A DNA stretch of 60,059 nt from JBOGEN01 sp050743265. GTDB taxonomy: Bacteria > Actinomycetota > Actinomycetes > JBOGEN01. Below the pieces are notes generated by a model. That model was not told the origin of the DNA and did not search any database. It saw nothing but the letters and a program-made list of their open reading frames with translations. The stretch covers positions 1-60,059 of the forward strand of contig JBOGEN010000166.1 in the NCBI GenBank assembly GCA_050743265.1, written 5' to 3'. Positions 11,206 to 19,355 of the stretch are shown in pieces (the first letter of the stretch is position 1; every line of letters begins with the position of its first letter). A program made the translations under genes and the position numbers.

Positions 11206-11720
11206 GCGGGCACCTCCTCGAGCCCGGCGAGGACCGCGTCGGCAACCTCGGCCGGTTCGCGCGCGTCGGTCGCCACGGTCACGGTGGCCACCTCCTCGTA
11301 CAGCGGGCGCCGGGCGTCGAGCAGGGTGCGCAGCTGGGCACGCGGGTTGCCGAGCAGCAGCGGCCGGTCGCGGTTGAGCCCGACCCGGCGTGCCGCTTCC
11401 GGCAGCCCGACGTCGAGGAACACCACCCGGTGTCCCCTCAGCAACGCACGGGTCCTTTCGTCGAGGACGGCTCCCCCGCCGAGGGCGAGCACGCCCGGAT
11501 GACCGGACAGGGCGGCCGCGACGGCGTCGCGCTCCATCGCGCGGAACGCGGGCTCGCCGTCCTCGACGAACACGTCGGTGACCGACTTGCCGGCTCGGCG
11601 CTCGACGTCCACATCGGTGTCGCGGAACGGGGCGTCGAGCCGGTCGGCGAGCATCTGGCCGACCGTGGTCTTGCCCGAGCCGGGCGCGCCGACCAGGACA
11701 CAGCAGGGGGACGTGCTCAC
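11202..11720 (-). CDS. aroK: Shikimate kinase
   Basis: Phosphorylates shikimate with ATP. It has 172 residues. The Walker A GAPGSGKTT is at about residues 11-19, and the shikimate-binding DTDVD and GGGAV motifs are present, as is the lid RDRPLL. GTG start with a four-base overlap to aroC, and a GTGA overlap to aroB downstream. The aroC-aroK-aroB-aroQ run is a tightly coupled shikimate operon. Confidence 0.96.
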   Translation of the reverse strand: MSTSPCCVLVGAPGSGKTTVGQMLADRLDAPFRDTDVDVERRAGKSVTDVFVEDGEPAFRAMERDAVAAALSGHPGVLALGGGAVLDERTRALLRGHRVVFLDVGLPEAARRVGLNRDRPLLLGNPRAQLRTLLDARRPLYEEVATVTVATDAREPAEVADAVLAGLEEVPA

Positions 11721-12895
11721 CGGACCACCAGGGTCGCCCGGTACGCCTCGGCGTTGCGCCGGGTCTCCGCCACGGAGTCGCCGCCGAACTTCTCCAGCGC
11801 CGCATCGGCGAGGACGAGGGCGACCATCGCCTCGGCGACGACCCCGGCCGCGGGCACGGCGCAGACGTCCGAGCGCTGGTGGATCGCGGACGCTGGCTCG
11901 CCCGTGGCCACGTCGACGGTGGACAGGGCCCGGGGCACGGTCGAGATCGGCTTCATCGCCGCCCGGACCCGCATGAGCTCACCCGTGCTCATCCCGCCCT
12001 CGGTGCCGCCGGAGCGTCCCGAGAGGCGCCGGACGCCGTCGGGGCCGGGCGCCATCTCGTCGTGCGCGTCCGAGCCACGGTTGCGGGCGAGCGCGAAGCC
12101 GTCCCCGACCTCGACACCCTTGATGGCCTGGATGCCCATGAGGGCACCCGCGAGCCGGGAGTCGAGCCGGCGGTCGGCGTGCACGTGGCTGCCGAGGCCG
12201 GGCGGCAGGCCGTGCACGGCCACCTCGACGACGCCGCCGAGGGTGTCGCCGTCGGCGTGGGCGGCGTCCACCTCGGCGACCATCGCGGCGCTCGCGTCCG
12301 GGTCGACACAGCGGACCGGGTCGGCGTCGAGCCGCTCCTCGTCGCCGGGGACGGGCACGGCCCCTGTCGGGGCCTCGGCCGTGCCGAGGACGACCACGTG
12401 GGACAGCACGTGCACGTCCAGGGCCTGGGCGAGGAACGCCCGTGCGACGGCTCCCAGGCCCACGCGGGCGGCGGTCTCCCGGGCCGACGCCCGCTCGAGC
12501 ACCGGCCTGGCATCGTCGAACCCGTACTTCTGCATACCCACGAGGTCGGCGTGCCCGGGGCGGGGACGGGTCAGCGGGGCGTTACGGGCGAGCCCCTCGA
12601 GCGCGCTCGGGTCCACTGGGTCGGCCGCCATCACGGTCTCCCACTTCGGCCACTCGGTGTTGCCGATGCGGACGGCGATCGGGCTGCCCAGGGTCAGCCC
12701 GTGCCGTACGCCGCCGACGAAGTCCACCTCGTCCTTCTCGAAGGACATGCGGGCGCCCCGTCCGTAGCCGAGACGGCGACGGGCGAGGTGGGCGGCGACG
12801 TCCCCGGTGCTCGTACGCACGCCGGCCGGGAGCCCCTCGAGGATCGCGACCAGGGCCGGGCCGTGGGACTCGCCGGCGGTGAGCCAGCGGAGCAT
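11717..12895 (-). CDS. aroC: Chorismate synthase
   Basis: Converts EPSP to chorismate, the last shikimate step, using reduced FMN. It has 392 residues. The signatures GESHGPAL near the N terminus and RPGHADLVG, SGRSGGTEGGMS and RSDVCAVPAAGVV further on are all intact. ATG start. First gene of the aro block; the 83 bases upstream hold a strong hairpin that separates it from the pilus genes. Confidence 0.97.
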   Translation of the reverse strand: MLRWLTAGESHGPALVAILEGLPAGVRTSTGDVAAHLARRRLGYGRGARMSFEKDEVDFVGGVRHGLTLGSPIAVRIGNTEWPKWETVMAADPVDPSALEGLARNAPLTRPRPGHADLVGMQKYGFDDARPVLERASARETAARVGLGAVARAFLAQALDVHVLSHVVVLGTAEAPTGAVPVPGDEERLDADPVRCVDPDASAAMVAEVDAAHADGDTLGGVVEVAVHGLPPGLGSHVHADRRLDSRLAGALMGIQAIKGVEVGDGFALARNRGSDAHDEMAPGPDGVRRLSGRSGGTEGGMSTGELMRVRAAMKPISTVPRALSTVDVATGEPASAIHQRSDVCAVPAAGVVAEAMVALVLADAALEKFGGDSVAETRRNAEAYRATLVVR

Positions 12896-12916
12896 GGCCC
12901 GATCCTCGCACGAACG

Positions 12917-12951
12917 CGACGGACCCCCGGGGGTGCCCGAGGGGTCCGTCG
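12917..12951. terminator. Hairpin terminator between the pilMNO operon and aroC
   Basis: A perfect 10-base stem GACGGACCCC/GGGGTCCGTC, extended by one more pair, encloses a 13-base loop. It lies about 28 bases after the stop of the last pilM-operon gene, so on the minus strand it should end that transcript before aroC. Confidence 0.7.
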
Positions 12952-12978
12952 TGCGTGCGATGCCCAGCCGGGGACGGA

Positions 12979-13719
12979 CTAGTGGGCCGCCCTGGTGGTG
13001 ACCTTGTGGGTCCGGCCCTCAAACAGGTCGAAGCTGCTGCGGTCCTTGTACTTGAAGACCCCGTAGTAGTGCTCGCTACCCGGCAGCCGGGCCAGGTTCA
13101 TGAGCCGGAAACCGCCCGCGAACTTGTCGCCTTCGCTGACCGTGTACGCCTTGCCGGCGACCCGCACCCGCGCGTCCATGTTGGTCATCGCGACGACCTT
13201 GAGCGTGACCGTCTCGGGCTTGGCGGCGGGAGCAGGGTCCGTGCTGCCGCCCGAGGGGGTGCCGGTCGTGCCGCCGGTGATCGCACCGGTGGTCGTACCG
13301 GTGTCGGTCCCGGCGGTCGTACCGGTGTCGGTCTCGGTCGTCGTGCCGGTGTCGGTCTCCCCCGTAGCTGGCGCCGCCTCGTCGGAGACGAGTGGGTCGA
13401 ACGGGTCGCGGACGCCTGAGGCGTCCCGGAGCTCGGGCTCCTGGGGAACGGCCTCGGCCTTGGGCTCGGCCGGGGTGTCGGCCTGGGTCCCCGAGGTGTC
13501 GGGGGCCGTGGAGGCCGGCACCGTCTCGCTTCCGCCGGAGCCCAGCAGAAGCCAGGCCCCACCGGCGACCGCCAGGGTCACCACGAGGACCAGGACGAGG
13601 ACGAGCGGGCGGCGCGAGGGCGTGCCCTCCGCGTCGCCGCCGTCGACGAGCGGGGCGTTCGGGTCGGCCGCGGTCGGCGCGTCGGCGACCTGCGTGCCGA
13701 AGGGGTTGGTGTTGGTCAT
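12979..13719 (-). CDS. PilP/GspC-like inner-membrane pilus assembly protein
   Basis: A 246-residue protein: a short proline-rich cytoplasmic tail, one transmembrane helix at about 38-59, a disordered Thr/Gly/Ala-rich linker (about 60-175) and a small C-terminal beta domain (about 175-240). The linker contains RDPFDPL at 104-110, reminiscent of the RDPF motif in PilP-type proteins. The final domain (VTLKVVAMTNMDARVRV... YTVSEGDKF... SFDLFEGR) has the strand pattern of PilP/GspC homology regions. It follows pilO with an ATGA overlap, exactly where pilP sits in Gram-negative pilMNOP operons. No secretin is present, so its partner would differ. The homology is inferred from pattern and position. 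Confidence 0.65.
   Translation of the reverse strand: MTNTNPFGTQVADAPTAADPNAPLVDGGDAEGTPSRRPLVLVLVLVVTLAVAGGAWLLLGSGGSETVPASTAPDTSGTQADTPAEPKAEAVPQEPELRDASGVRDPFDPLVSDEAAPATGETDTGTTTETDTGTTAGTDTGTTTGAITGGTTGTPSGGSTDPAPAAKPETVTLKVVAMTNMDARVRVAGKAYTVSEGDKFAGGFRLMNLARLPGSEHYYGVFKYKDRSSFDLFEGRTHKVTTRAAH
13291..13362 (-). repeat. 24-bp tandem repeat, three copies, in the PilP-like linker
   Basis: Three consecutive 24-bp units (13291-13314, 13315-13338, 13339-13362) with few differences encode an eight-residue TDTGTT-containing motif in frame. Copy number can change without a frameshift, so the linker could vary in length between strains. Confidence 0.8.
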
Positions 13720-14465
13720 GGCGTCTCACTCCCAGAGGTCGTGCCGGTCGCGGGCGTCACGCCCGTGGCGGTGGCACCGGTCGCGCCGGACCGGTCGACC
13801 ATGAAGGTGCGTCCGGTGATCGCGAGCGTCACGTCACCGTCCGCGGTCTCTGCACTCGTTGTCGCCGTGCTTGTTGGCGCCGCGGCTGCGGTCGTTCCCG
13901 CGGCTTCGGCACCGCCCACGCTGAGCGTGAAGCCGTCCACGAGGATCGGACGGTCCACCTGCTCGAGCAGGTGCAGGAACCGCTCGACCGCGATGTACTC
14001 GCCGCTGACCTCGAGCGTGAGAGGCACGGTCTTGAGCGCGGGGACCCCTGGGGCGGCCGGCGTGGCGCTGGTCGCGTCCGGGGCCGGGGTCGTGCCGGTC
14101 GCCACGGGTGCCACTGGGGCGACCAGGTCGACGGGCTTGCCCGGAGCGATGGACACCAGGTCGGAGTCCGACTTGCTGGCGATCTTGGTCAGGCTCCGCA
14201 CCAGGTCGGGAAGCCGGGGGTCGTCCGGAAGCGCGGCGGTTGCCTCGGTGAGGAGCTCCCGCTGCTCGGCGAGTCCCTCCGACTGACCCTGGAGCACCTC
14301 GAGCTGGGCACGGAGCATCTCGACCCCGTCCTGCTGCTGCTGCGCCTGGGCCTGGATCGCGTCAGCCTCGGCCTGCTTGGGACCCACGAGCAGGAACCAA
14401 CCTGCGAGGAGGACGAGAACGGACAGGACCGCGGCGGCCGCGACCCACTTGCGTGTCTGTGTCAT
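13716..14465 (-). CDS. pilO: Type IV pilus inner-membrane protein PilO
   Basis: Forms the PilN-PilO platform that links the cytoplasmic PilM/ATPase side to the envelope. It has 249 residues: one transmembrane helix at about 8-28, a coiled coil at about 30-80 (Gln/Glu/Leu-rich), then the ferredoxin-like domain (KTVPLTLEVSGEYIAVERFLHLLEQVDRPILVD region). Thr/Ala/Pro-rich inserts occur near 125-145 and at the C terminus, unlike Gram-negative PilO. ATG start one base after the pilN stop; ATGA overlap with the next gene. Confidence 0.88.
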   Translation of the reverse strand: MTQTRKWVAAAAVLSVLVLLAGWFLLVGPKQAEADAIQAQAQQQQDGVEMLRAQLEVLQGQSEGLAEQRELLTEATAALPDDPRLPDLVRSLTKIASKSDSDLVSIAPGKPVDLVAPVAPVATGTTPAPDATSATPAAPGVPALKTVPLTLEVSGEYIAVERFLHLLEQVDRPILVDGFTLSVGGAEAAGTTAAAAPTSTATTSAETADGDVTLAITGRTFMVDRSGATGATATGVTPATGTTSGSETP

Positions 14466-14466
14466 G

Positions 14467-15171
14467 TTACTGCCCCGAGGCGTTGAGGTAGTTGCGCCAG
14501 AGGGCCTCGTCGGTGACGACGACATCGGACGTGAAGTCGACCACCGTCCGACTCCCTGCCGTGCGCTCGGTCGAGTTCGTCAGGTACGCGTCGGCGTAGC
14601 CCTTCTGGGCGGAGAGCGTCTCCAGCCAGGTGGCCACGTCGTTGTGCCCGTACGCGCTGCCGGTGAAGGTGACCGTCCCGATGCCCGGGGTCGCGGTCGT
14701 GGTGCCGGTGGCCGGATCGACGGGGACGGCCGCCGTGGTGTCGGTCGCCGCGGCCGCGCCAGTGGCGTCGGTTCGGGCGAGCGTCATCGTGTCGAGCCAG
14801 ACGCCGTCGGGCAGCGAGAGGCTCAGGTCGTTCAGGTAGTACGACCAGCGCACCTCCTGGTCCCGTGCCTGCTTGACCAGCGTCTGAGCAGCGGCGACCT
14901 GCGCGTAGGTCTGCTTGACGTGGGCCAGCGCGGCGACCTGGTCCTGCATGGTCGCCTGTTGGTCCTGCACCTCCTGCAGCTGCAGCTGTGCCCCGTCGAC
15001 CTCGCTCACGGCGTTGAGGTAGAGACCCCCGACCGCGAGCACCGCCAGCGCGACGGCGGCGGCGAAGGCCGCCTTGACCCGGCGGATCCGGCGCTCCGAC
15101 GCGATCTCCGGCGGGAGCAGGTTGACGTGCGGCGCGGTGGCCGTGCGCAGGATCGTGGTCACGGCGCTCAT
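14467..15171 (-). CDS. pilN: Type IV pilus inner-membrane protein PilN
   Basis: A bitopic membrane protein with 234 residues. The cytoplasmic tail has the PilM-binding motif NLLPPEI at residues 17-23. A transmembrane helix spans about 34-53, a Gln-rich coiled coil about 60-100, and a periplasm-side ferredoxin-like domain follows. A low-complexity Thr/Ala stretch at about 135-165 interrupts that domain. The ATG overlaps the pilM stop by four bases. It should pair with PilO. Confidence 0.92.
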   Translation of the reverse strand: MSAVTTILRTATAPHVNLLPPEIASERRIRRVKAAFAAAVALAVLAVGGLYLNAVSEVDGAQLQLQEVQDQQATMQDQVAALAHVKQTYAQVAAAQTLVKQARDQEVRWSYYLNDLSLSLPDGVWLDTMTLARTDATGAAAATDTTAAVPVDPATGTTTATPGIGTVTFTGSAYGHNDVATWLETLSAQKGYADAYLTNSTERTAGSRTVVDFTSDVVVTDEALWRNYLNASGQ

Positions 15172-16268
15172 GCTGCGGCTCCCAGGGCCAGGCCCACCGG
15201 TACCGCTGCCGCGGACTCGAGGGTGTCCATCTGCTGCGGCGAGAGCCGCACCTTGCCGACCTGCATGGAGGCGAGCGGGTTGCCGTGCTCGACCGGCGTC
15301 CTCGTGACCGCCTGGAGCCTCTCGGCGAGACCGTCGAGGCGTGCGCCGCCGCCGGTGAGCAGCGTGCGCGAGATCGGGGCAGAACCGCTCGAGGCCACGT
15401 GGTAGTCGAGCGACCCGCGGATCTCCTCGAGCAGCGCAGCGGTGGCGGACTCCAGGGCACGGGCCGCGGAGTCCGTGCTGGACGGCGCCGGTGCCTGGCC
15501 GGGCACGCCCGGGGCAGCAGTGGCGGCGGTGGTCGGAAGACCCATGTCCCAGGTCATCTCCTGGGCACGGCCGTGGTCCACACCCGCACGCTCGGCAACG
15601 GCCTCGACGAGGTCCTCGCCGCCCATGAGCAGGATGCGGACGAAGCGGGGGACACCGCCCTCGTGCACGATCACGTTGGTCACGCGGGCGCCCACGTCCA
15701 CGAGCGCCTCGACACCACCGTTCAGGCCGAACTCGTCCGGGGTGGCCACCGAGCGCAGCACCGCGAACGAGTCCAGGTCGACCATGACCGGGGTAAGGCC
15801 AGCCATGCGGACCGCGTTCACCGAGGAGATCACCATGTCTCGAGAAGCGGCCACCAGCAGGCCGCGAACCCGACGTGCCCCCGCCTGGGAGGTGAACTCC
15901 TCGATGGCGTGGAAGTCGAGCACGGCCGAGTCGACCGGCATCGGGACGAAGTCCTGCACCTGGAAGGCGAGCGTCTGGCGGATCTCGTCCGCCGGCATCC
16001 AGGGGAGGTCGATCATGCGGACGACGACCTTCTGGTTCGCGACGCCCAGGACGACCTTCTTGCCGGAGAACTTGTACGTCGACCACAGCTTCTTGATCGC
16101 CGTTGCGACCACGTCGGGGGCAACCACCTCGCCGTCGCGCACGGCTCCTGCGGGCAGCGCGACCTCGCCGAAGCGGTCGAGGGTCACCCCGCCCTTGCCA
16201 TGGGACAGCTGGGCGGCGCGCACCGCTGAGGTGCCGATGTCCAGGCCGATGGCGGATCGTCCAGCCAC
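15168..16268 (-). CDS. pilM: Type IV pilus assembly ATPase-fold protein PilM
   Basis: An actin-like cytoplasmic protein that binds the PilN tail and ATP. It has 366 residues. Actin-fold signatures are present: phosphate 1 IGLDIGTSAVRA at the N terminus, the phosphate 2 region VEALVDVGARVTNVIVH and the adenosine motif LLTGGGARLDGL. The GTG at 16268 was chosen because GGAGGGG lies nine bases upstream; the frame is open to 16514, but that extension crosses the promoter and is not PilM-like. First gene of the pilM-pilN-pilO-pilP-like operon. Confidence 0.93.
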   Translation of the reverse strand: MAGRSAIGLDIGTSAVRAAQLSHGKGGVTLDRFGEVALPAGAVRDGEVVAPDVVATAIKKLWSTYKFSGKKVVLGVANQKVVVRMIDLPWMPADEIRQTLAFQVQDFVPMPVDSAVLDFHAIEEFTSQAGARRVRGLLVAASRDMVISSVNAVRMAGLTPVMVDLDSFAVLRSVATPDEFGLNGGVEALVDVGARVTNVIVHEGGVPRFVRILLMGGEDLVEAVAERAGVDHGRAQEMTWDMGLPTTAATAAPGVPGQAPAPSSTDSAARALESATAALLEEIRGSLDYHVASSGSAPISRTLLTGGGARLDGLAERLQAVTRTPVEHGNPLASMQVGKVRLSPQQMDTLESAAAVPVGLALGAAA

Positions 16269-16332
16269 GTCGCTTCCCCTCCACTCGCGGCGGTCGGCCG
16301 CTTCGATGCCCGGTCCGGGCACTTCAGGAGAG

Positions 16333-16361
16333 GCATCGGACGATCGGCCAGAGTGCTTGAG
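16333..16361 (-). promoter_or_regulatory. Sigma-28 (FliA/WhiG-type) promoter of the pilM operon
   Basis: Minus strand: CTCAAG, 15-base spacer, TCCGATGC. Same motif and spacing as three other pilus promoters in this window. Start of transcription expected near 16326, about 58 bases before pilM. The rest of the 190-base pilM-pilD gap shows only the short direct repeats listed separately. Confidence 0.7.
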
Positions 16362-16421
16362 CGAAACAGGCCGGTCCGAGTGGGAGATCCCCGACTGGGA
16401 CCTCAGGGGGCTCGAGGAGCC

Positions 16422-16459
16422 GCCAGATGCCTCCAAGACGAAAAGTGCCGAATGCCTCC
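16422..16459. repeat. Two 13-bp direct repeats downstream of pilD
   Basis: GCCAGATGCCTCC and GCCGAATGCCTCC (11 of 13 identical) are spaced 25 bases start to start, about 60-100 bases upstream of the pilM sigma-28 promoter. They could be a regulator site for pilM or part of the pilD transcript end. A small GGCTC/GAGCC hairpin lies beside them. Confidence 0.4.
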
Positions 16460-17229
16460 TAAGCGAAGGTGCCGAGGTAGGCGTCCACCAAGGCCCCTCC
16501 AGTGAGGACGGCAACCAGGACGCCGCCGAGCATGAACGGGCCGAACGGGATCGCCGACTTGCGGGTCGCCCGCCCGGCGATCATGAGGGCGCCCCCCAGG
16601 ACCCCCCCGAGGAGGAACCCGAGAAAGGCGCCGATAAGCAGGACATCCCAGCCCAGCCACCCCAAATACATGCCGAGAATGCCGGCGAGCTTGACGTCGC
16701 CGAAGCCCATCCCGGCCGGGTAGACGAGCACGAGGACGAAGTAGAACGCGTAGAGGGCCGCGCCGGCCAGCATCGCCCGGACCCAGGCGCCTGGATCCCC
16801 CTCCGCGAGGGCCGCCGCACCCAGCAGGACGGGGGCGACCACGTACGAGGGCAGGGTGATCGCGTTCGGGAGGCGCTTGACGTCAAGGTCGATGACCGCG
16901 AGGGCGACCCCGATGGCTCCGAGGTAGAGGAACGCGGGCAGCGCCGGCTCCGGCCCGACTCGCCAGGCCAGCAGCGCGAAGACGAGAGCAGTGAGCAGCT
17001 CCACCGCGGGGTAGCGAGCGCTGATCCGCGCATCGCAGTCACGACAGCGCCCGTGCAGGAGCAGCCAGCTCACGACCGGCACGTTGTCCCGTGCACGGAT
17101 CTCCTGCCCACATGCGGGGCAGGCCGACCGGGGCCGCAGCACCGACTCCCCGTTCGGCACCCGGTGCGCGACCACGTTGAGGAACGAGCCCACGAGAAGG
17201 CCCACGACGGCACAGAGCGCGATAACCAT
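16459..17229 (-). CDS. pilD: Type IV prepilin peptidase / N-methyltransferase
   Basis: An aspartic membrane protease that cuts class III pilin leaders and methylates the new N terminus. It has 256 residues and about seven to eight membrane segments. It contains the full two-domain form: GSFLNVVAHR, two zinc-binding pairs CPAC and CRDC, then the catalytic aspartates in DLDVKRLP and GFGDVKL. Last gene of the minor-pilin operon, 47 bases after the PilX-like gene, so it is made with its substrates. Mycobacterium tuberculosis keeps a lone relative (Rv2551c) beside aroE. Confidence 0.95.
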   Translation of the reverse strand: MVIALCAVVGLLVGSFLNVVAHRVPNGESVLRPRSACPACGQEIRARDNVPVVSWLLLHGRCRDCDARISARYPAVELLTALVFALLAWRVGPEPALPAFLYLGAIGVALAVIDLDVKRLPNAITLPSYVVAPVLLGAAALAEGDPGAWVRAMLAGAALYAFYFVLVLVYPAGMGFGDVKLAGILGMYLGWLGWDVLLIGAFLGFLLGGVLGGALMIAGRATRKSAIPFGPFMLGGVLVAVLTGGALVDAYLGTFA

Positions 17230-17276
17230 GCAAACCGCCTAGGAGTCCGTGGCGGGAACGAAACCCGGGTTCGTGG

Positions 17277-18737
17277 TCACGAGACCCGGTCCTCCCGCTT
17301 GTAGACGATGTCCAGCTTGAAGGACACAGGGGCCTGCGAGGTGGGGTCGACCCCGTAGAGCTGGATGGGCTTGAAGTTGAGCGTGAAGGCGTTGCCGCTG
17401 ATGAGTTGGCTGCCGCTGTACACGGCGCCATAGCTCCCGCCGCCGTTGGCGTACGTGATGTCGCACGGCGAGTACCAGAGCAGGGTGACGTTCGACGGCG
17501 AGGAGAAGTTGTTCCCCACATTGACCGTGGGCGAGGTGCACGCGGGCGCCTGGGCGTCGAAGGGGACGACCATGTTGATGTTGCGTGGCTCCGAGGCGGT
17601 GAACGAGACCAGGTTGGTGGTCGAGATGCCCCCGTAGGCGAAAAGGGCGAAGTCCTTGCCGAAGGTGATGGCGTTGGTGCTGGCGAAGGTCACCGCACAG
17701 CTCGTGCGGAGCAGGGTCTTCTGCGACAACGTCGGGGCATTGGCCTTGATCCAGTCCCCTGTGGCCGACCCACAGGCGACACCCGCGGGCTGAGCGATGA
17801 CCTGGTAGCCCTGCGCCGTCCACGCGGCCAGCGTGGCGTCGTCCCCTCTCAGCTTGGGGAACGACTGCTCGGGAGGCGGCGGGACGGCCGACTGGTTCTT
17901 CAGACACTTGGAGGCCGTGCAGCCCGGCCAGGTGATGTTCCCCTTGGCGATCAGCGTCCCGTTGACGTTGGTGTTGCTTGCCGCGTTGATCGACGACTGC
18001 GACGAGAGGACCCGCCCCCCGATCGTCTTGTTGCCCGTGAGAGTCACGGCGTCACGGGCCCACACGTCGGCGGTCGACGTACACGTCTGATCCATCGTGA
18101 TCGACCCGTACGGGGCATAGATGCTGCCCTTGATTATGGGGCTGCTGGTGCAGGTGTAGTTGCCACTCGTATAGAGGTCGGCGTCGGACCCGACGTTGCC
18201 GTTGATCGTGGCGGCCTGGGACAGGGTGATCCCCGTGTCGCCGACGATGGGCTTGTCCAGCCTTCCGCTGCTCTGCGGGATGAGGTTGACCAGCGCCTCC
18301 ATCTTGCGTTCACCGGCCCGTCCCGAGAGCTCCCCGGTCGTGCCGACGGAGGAGATGACCGCACGCGTCGGGGTCGACCCGGCCGGCAGCACGCCGCTCA
18401 CGCACGTCAGCGGGGTGGAGCCGGAGTAGTACTGCATGGTGGCCTTGACGCTCGCCGTGTCCGGGTACGTCTTGACGTCCGTCGACCCGGAGGCGGGCCA
18501 GGAACACGGCAGGCTCACGCCGCTGCTCTGGATGCTCGCGTACGCAGCGTCCACGCCGGCCTCGGCAGCGTCGACGGCGACCAGGCGCTGCCGGTCGTGC
18601 CCCGAGGTCTTACCCGTGGAGATGGAGACGGTGATGATGAGCAGGGTGAGGCTCATGACCACACCCATCACCATCATCGCCGCGACCAGCACCGAGCCTC
18701 GCTCGTGGCTGTGCCCGCGCGGTGACCGCTTGCCCAT
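17277..18737 (-). CDS. PilX-like minor pilin with large exported domain
   Basis: A 486-residue protein. The N terminus (HERGSVLVAAMMVMGVVMSL) is a PilX_N-type membrane anchor with basic residues and Gly before the cleavage point, but it lacks the usual Glu at +5. The exported part, rich in Gly, Ser and Thr, has a central stretch (about 175-275) of repeated short beta-strand patterns (GSIYAPYGSIT, GGRVLSSQSSIN, NGTLIAKGNIT) like a polymer-forming, bactofilin-like right-handed helix. Several Cys pairs could form disulfides. The ATG at 18737 is six bases after AGGAG; a GTG three bases upstream is less well placed. Confidence 0.75.
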   Translation of the reverse strand: MGKRSPRGHSHERGSVLVAAMMVMGVVMSLTLLIITVSISTGKTSGHDRQRLVAVDAAEAGVDAAYASIQSSGVSLPCSWPASGSTDVKTYPDTASVKATMQYYSGSTPLTCVSGVLPAGSTPTRAVISSVGTTGELSGRAGERKMEALVNLIPQSSGRLDKPIVGDTGITLSQAATINGNVGSDADLYTSGNYTCTSSPIIKGSIYAPYGSITMDQTCTSTADVWARDAVTLTGNKTIGGRVLSSQSSINAASNTNVNGTLIAKGNITWPGCTASKCLKNQSAVPPPPEQSFPKLRGDDATLAAWTAQGYQVIAQPAGVACGSATGDWIKANAPTLSQKTLLRTSCAVTFASTNAITFGKDFALFAYGGISTTNLVSFTASEPRNINMVVPFDAQAPACTSPTVNVGNNFSSPSNVTLLWYSPCDITYANGGGSYGAVYSGSQLISGNAFTLNFKPIQLYGVDPTSQAPVSFKLDIVYKREDRVS

Positions 18738-18746
18738 CACACACTC

Positions 18747-19355
18747 CTAGGCGGGGGGGATCGGGGTACAGGTCCCCGGGTTGTAGCCGTACTGGGTGTT
18801 GCGACCGGACAGCGAGCTCTGCACCTCGATCGGCTGGCCGCCGGAGTCAGGCGTCTTCACCAGCAGCCGGACGTTGATGAGGCGGGAGCCGTACGGGCTC
18901 GACGCGCCTTCGAGCTGGAACGGGGGCGTGCCCGCGGTGTTGACGAGGTTGCGCGCCACGGTGCGCCAGGCGGAGACGTTGCTGTACCCGCCGGAGGTGC
19001 TGCCCTCCCAGGAGCGCATGCGCAGGTGACCGTCGAACACCTGCCACTGGACGCACCGTCGGGCTCCGTTGGCTTGCGAGTACACGCGCATGGCCAGCGG
19101 CAGCTCGTCCGTGGAGGCCGGGTCGTAGAGGACGTTGCCCGACCTGACTTGGCGGTCGATCTCGGCCAGCCCGATCCTGGCCTGGTCCACCGCGTCGGCG
19201 CGCCGCACCGTGTCAGCGGTCTGGTGCTGGATCGTGATCAGGACGCCGTAGACGATCGTGAGCAGGCCGCTGAACATGGCCATGACGACGAGGAGCTCGA
19301 CCATGGTCACGCCCCGGTCGCCCTCACGCCGCGTCGACGGCTTCGACTCATGCAC
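18747..19355 (-). CDS. PilW-like minor pilin
   Basis: A 202-residue prepilin. The leader of 15 residues ends ...EGDRG, followed by VTMVELLVVMA with the canonical Glu at +5, then the hydrophobic helix. The body has the beta-rich layout of PilW/PilJ-type minor pilins and Cys residues near the C terminus (GTCTPIPPA). The GTG start overlaps the upstream pilin gene by eight bases; later starts would remove the leader. Substrate of the prepilin peptidase in the same operon, likely part of a pilus-initiating tip complex. Confidence 0.8.
   Translation of the reverse strand: MHESKPSTRREGDRGVTMVELLVVMAMFSGLLTIVYGVLITIQHQTADTVRRADAVDQARIGLAEIDRQVRSGNVLYDPASTDELPLAMRVYSQANGARRCVQWQVFDGHLRMRSWEGSTSGGYSNVSAWRTVARNLVNTAGTPPFQLEGASSPYGSRLINVRLLVKTPDSGGQPIEVQSSLSGRNTQYGYNPGTCTPIPPA

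Noticed and set aside
16269..16514. N-terminal extension of PilM
   Set aside because: It crosses the sigma-28-type promoter and the pilD stop and looks unlike PilM; the GTG at 16268 has a strong ribosome site.
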